Source of the DNA: Acidobacteriota bacterium
GTDB lineage: Bacteria > Acidobacteriota > Terriglobia > Terriglobales > Acidobacteriaceae
NCBI GenBank assembly: GCA_013289875.1
Contig: JABCZC010000006.1
Span: 1-64,000, forward strand
Length of the DNA: 64,000 nucleotides
Direction: 5' to 3'
Shown: positions 61,737 through 64,000 of the stretch, in pieces
Numbering within the stretch: the first letter of the stretch is position 1
How the letters are laid out: every line of letters begins with the position of its first letter
Made by a program: the position numbers and the translations under genes
The notes under the pieces: model-generated
What the model was told of the DNA's origin: nothing
The model's database searches: none
The model's input: the letters and a program-made list of their open reading frames with translations, nothing else

Positions 61737-63185
61737 TCACAACAGGCCGCGAGCCTTGACTTCGAGATATTGGTTAATGGCGTCAGCCTTCACCGTGCCC
61801 GGGGTGGTTTCTACTACGAGTACGCCCTGGGCGCGCAGGCGCGCGAGGATTTCGCGGCGGCGCTCCAGAATTTCGGTGGCGGCGGTCGAGACGAACATCT
61901 GTTCGACATTTGCCGGGTCGCGGTTGGCAATCTGCTGCAGTTCCGGATGCCCCAACACCACCAGCAGAACCATATGCCGGCGGGCGAGATCGGCTGCGGC
62001 GTCGACGACCTCGGGGCGGCGTGCGCTGTCGGCGAGTTCAGTGATCCACAGGATCAGTCCGCGGCGTCGCTGCAGGTGTTTCAGTCGCGCGGCAGCGGAG
62101 AGGTGGCTGGCTTCAGAGCCCTCCGCTCTTACCTGCGAGAGCGAATCGACGAATTGCCGCAGGTGGCCCGCGCCGGAAGCAGGTAGAAGCTGCTGCTGGA
62201 TTCTGCGCCCATAGACGAGCAGCGCAGCCTTGTCTCCCGCCTGCATCACGGCCTGGGCGAGCGCGATCGCTGCGCCGGAGGCCTGGTCGAGCTGAGTGAC
62301 AGTAAGGAGAAAGTTGTCGTCCGACGGCCGGTCGCGAAACGACTCCTTTAGCTGGGTTGCCGCTGCTTTACGCCGAATCTCAAAGGCGGTGCGCGATAGC
62401 CGCCCGGCGTCGAGAACGATCCATACCTGCTGGCTGCGCTCGGTGGTGAATTCGCGGGTGATCAACTTGCCCCGCCGCGCCGTGGCCGGCCACGCGATGT
62501 TGCGCAGTTCGTCGCCGCGTTGATACTCCCGCAGGCTTTCGAATTCGCGTCCCAACCCCCGCAGACGCAAACGTCGTTTCTGCAGGGCGATCTGGCGAAT
62601 TCGTAACAGATACATTGCCGTATCTTCGGGCGAGCGCTCCATGGGTGGATAGAGGCGAATATTCTGTTCGAGATCGGCGGCAGCCCAGCGCTCGGCGAGC
62701 CCGAGCGCTCCGCGATAGCGAAGGTGGACCTTCCCCAGCGTGACGTCTCCACGGGTATTCGGTGCGCATTCAATCGTGAGCTGCGCAGCATCGCGCGGAT
62801 AAGCGAGCACGCGCTGCGTGGCCGGCATCGGATCGAGCGCGGGATGGAGCGCATCCGTTACCCGGATTTCGAGAATCTGGTTCGAACCCTGCGTGACTTC
62901 GATGGTGACCGCCGTGGGCTCTCCCAGGACCGGCGAATTATCGAAGCGGCGTTCGACGCTGATCTTGCCGGGCGCGGGGAGAAGCGCGGCATCGAGAATG
63001 GTCAGCAGCATAACCAATATGTCCCAGGCGAGCATGGCCCAGATCCAGCGCGGGTGAAAAAAGCCGGGAGTGGAGAGAAGACATCCGGCCGCCAGCAGCA
63101 GCAGGGCACGCGGGGTGAGCGCGTAACCCAGACGGTGCGCGCGAGCGGCAGCTCGAAGGGGCGGCGGGACGAGGGTCTGAATCAC
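61737..63185 (-). CDS. DUF58 (von Willebrand-like) protein
   Basis: Two N-terminal hydrophobic segments (LTPRALLLLAAGCLLSTPGF, WIWAMLAWDILVMLLTILDA) start this 482-aa protein. The DUF58 signature YQRGDELRNIAWPATARRGK is near residue 220, then a VWA-like region with QQVWIVLDAGRLSRTAFE. DUF58 proteins accompany MoxR ATPases, and together they form the MoxR-DUF58 module thought to help fold or insert protein complexes in the envelope. The start is GTG 63185, 21 bases after the MoxR stop, on the same strand. The beta-propeller gene ends directly opposite its 3' end. Confidence 0.85.
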   Translation of the reverse strand: MIQTLVPPPLRAAARAHRLGYALTPRALLLLAAGCLLSTPGFFHPRWIWAMLAWDILVMLLTILDAALLPAPGKISVERRFDNSPVLGEPTAVTIEVTQGSNQILEIRVTDALHPALDPMPATQRVLAYPRDAAQLTIECAPNTRGDVTLGKVHLRYRGALGLAERWAAADLEQNIRLYPPMERSPEDTAMYLLRIRQIALQKRRLRLRGLGREFESLREYQRGDELRNIAWPATARRGKLITREFTTERSQQVWIVLDAGRLSRTAFEIRRKAAATQLKESFRDRPSDDNFLLTVTQLDQASGAAIALAQAVMQAGDKAALLVYGRRIQQQLLPASGAGHLRQFVDSLSQVRAEGSEASHLSAAARLKHLQRRRGLILWITELADSARRPEVVDAAADLARRHMVLLVVLGHPELQQIANRDPANVEQMFVSTAATEILERRREILARLRAQGVLVVETTPGTVKADAINQYLEVKARGLL

Positions 63186-63206
63186 GAAAAGCTCACGATC
63201 ATCGCA

Positions 63207-64000
63207 CTATTTCGGAAGCGGCACGGCGGCCAGAATATCTCTGAGGACGCGGTCGGGATCGAAACCTTCGAGCTCGACTTCCGGCTTAAGGATGAGGCGG
63301 TGACGCAGGCAGGGAAGCGTGGCCTCTTTTACATCGTCGGGGATGAGGTAGTTGCGCCCGTCCTTGGTGGCATAACCCTTGGCCACAATGAGCAACCCGG
63401 CGGCGGCGCGAGGGCTGGCGCCGAGTGAGATGGCTGGCCACTCCCGCGTGCGGCGAACAACGGCGAGAAGGTAGTCGAACATGGCGGGCTCTACACGCAC
63501 GCGGCGCACCTCCTGCCGCGCCGCGGCAAGCTCGGCGAAGGTCACGCTTTCGAGCGGAGACTGTTCCAGGTGCGTGCCCTCAAGCGAAGCGTGGTGGCGT
63601 TCAAGCACGGTGCGCTCCTGGTCGGCAGTCGGGTAGCCGACCTGGATCTTGAGCAGAAAGCGGTCGAGCTGGGCTTCCGGAAGTGGATAAGTACCCTCGA
63701 ACTCCAGAGGATTTTGCGTGGCGAAGACGGTGAAGTATTCGTCGAGCACATGGGTTTCACCGTCCAGGGTCACCTGGCGCTCCTCCATGCTCTCCAGAAG
63801 TGCCGCCTGGGTGCGCGGCGGCATGCGGTTGATTTCGTCGGCGAGCAGAAACTGGGTGAAGACCGGTCCCTTGTGGAAGCTGAAATCGTTGGTCTTGAGC
63901 GAAAAGACGCTGGTGCCGAGGATGTCGGCGGGCATCATGTCGGGCGTACCCTGCACGCGCCGGAAGTCGAGCGACAGGAAGCGCGCGAGAGTCTTGACGG
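63207..64000 (-). CDS. MoxR-family AAA ATPase (partial, N-terminus outside window)
   Basis: About 264 residues of a MoxR AAA+ ATPase. The frame stays open to the window edge and begins [20 protein letters not shown], the canonical part just after the Walker A lysine-threonine. Visible are Walker B in [20 protein letters not shown], sensor 1 in [20 protein letters not shown], and the arginine-finger region [16 protein letters not shown], plus the C-terminal lid. The Walker A glycines lie upstream of the window. The track's start (63956) is an internal GTG. It pairs with DUF58 downstream. Confidence 0.92.
   Translation of the reverse strand, partial: VKTLARFLSLDFRRVQGTPDMMPADILGTSVFSLKTNDFSFHKGPVFTQFLLADEINRMPPRTQAALLESMEERQVTLDGETHVLDEYFTVFATQNPLEFEGTYPLPEAQLDRFLLKIQVGYPTADQERTVLERHHASLEGTHLEQSPLESVTFAELAAARQEVRRVRVEPAMFDYLLAVVRRTREWPAISLGASPRAAAGLLIVAKGYATKDGRNYLIPDDVKEATLPCLRHRLILKPEVELEGFDPDRVLRDILAAVPLPK

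Noticed and set aside
1-64000. tRNA/rRNA genes, CRISPR arrays, insertion sequences, integrases, prophage genes
   Set aside because: Looked for T-arm motifs, regularly spaced repeats and transposase/integrase motifs; none found by eye. A tRNAscan or ISfinder search was not possible here.

Overview
The window is about 60% G+C and densely coded, and looks like a chromosome segment from an Acidobacteriota soil bacterium (class Terriglobia / family Acidobacteriaceae-like). The reasons are two very large Oar-type TonB-dependent receptors with an N-terminal carboxypeptidase-regulatory-like domain, a VWFA-related exported protein of the type common in acidobacteria, a TPR/FG-GAP/ASPIC-UnbV protein, a MurE with the meso-diaminopimelate motif DNPR, and a dcw cell-wall cluster. 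This taxonomic call is inference from gene content; no rRNA or tRNA gene was seen. No CRISPR array, insertion sequence, integrase or phage gene was found.

Layout. (1) 1-13.1 kb: a catabolic locus for GABA, beta-alanine or polyamines. It holds an APC permease, an aminoaldehyde-type aldehyde dehydrogenase, a class III omega-aminotransferase, a methylmalonate/malonate-semialdehyde dehydrogenase on the opposite strand, a three-part regulator (MerR HTH + XRE HTH + cupin, its end resembling PuuR), a TonB-dependent receptor, a GNAT acetyltransferase and a succinate-semialdehyde dehydrogenase. (2) 13.1-18.6 kb: an exported SnoaL-like protein, a glutamate/dicarboxylate symporter, dxs behind an attenuator-like leader, a frameshifted SRPBCC gene and a DUF2127 membrane protein. 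(3) 18.8-26.4 kb: the start of the dcw cluster, mraZ-rsmH-ftsL-ftsI-murE-murF, with a clear promoter and three 10-bp-spaced MraZ-type operator repeats. The cluster ends at murF, where convergent genes begin. (4) 26.4-31.3 kb: an amidase translationally coupled (GTGA overlap) to a large TPR/FG-GAP/ASPIC protein.

(5) 31.4-36.8 kb: an orphan hydrolysing UDP-GlcNAc 2-epimerase (NeuC-like), then a hexuronate operon: uxaC, an MFS transporter, a LarA-like nickel-pincer racemase/epimerase homologue and what looks like a 24-codon remnant of a uronate-epimerase gene. (6) 36.9-40.9 kb: a second giant TonB-dependent receptor preceded by two 46-nt direct repeats that can each form a hairpin. (7) 40.9-42.3 kb: a gene-poor stretch with one credible 57-aa small protein missed by the ORF track. 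(8) 42.3-56 kb: a GH57 glucan branching enzyme, YtxH-like and DUF948-like envelope proteins, mnmA with a cysteine desulfurase, an exported DinB-like protein, a Tat-exported metallophosphoesterase, a VWFA protein, a PpiD/SurA-like prolyl isomerase, malQ and a 60-aa protein. (9) 56-64 kb: two MacB-type ABC permeases without an ATPase, an APC transporter, an exported beta-propeller with a Gly-Pro insertion, and a DUF58-MoxR pair cut off by the window end.

How they work together: region 1 would import amines or amino acids and funnel them via semialdehydes to succinate and acetyl-CoA. Region 5 would import and isomerise hexuronates from plant or microbial polysaccharide, possibly served by the neighbouring TonB receptor. 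Regions 3, 8 and 9 cover cell division and peptidoglycan precursors, glycogen metabolism and envelope quality control. Start codons were moved from the ORF-track position wherever a ribosome-binding site, signal peptide or neighbouring gene argued for a downstream start; each case is noted.
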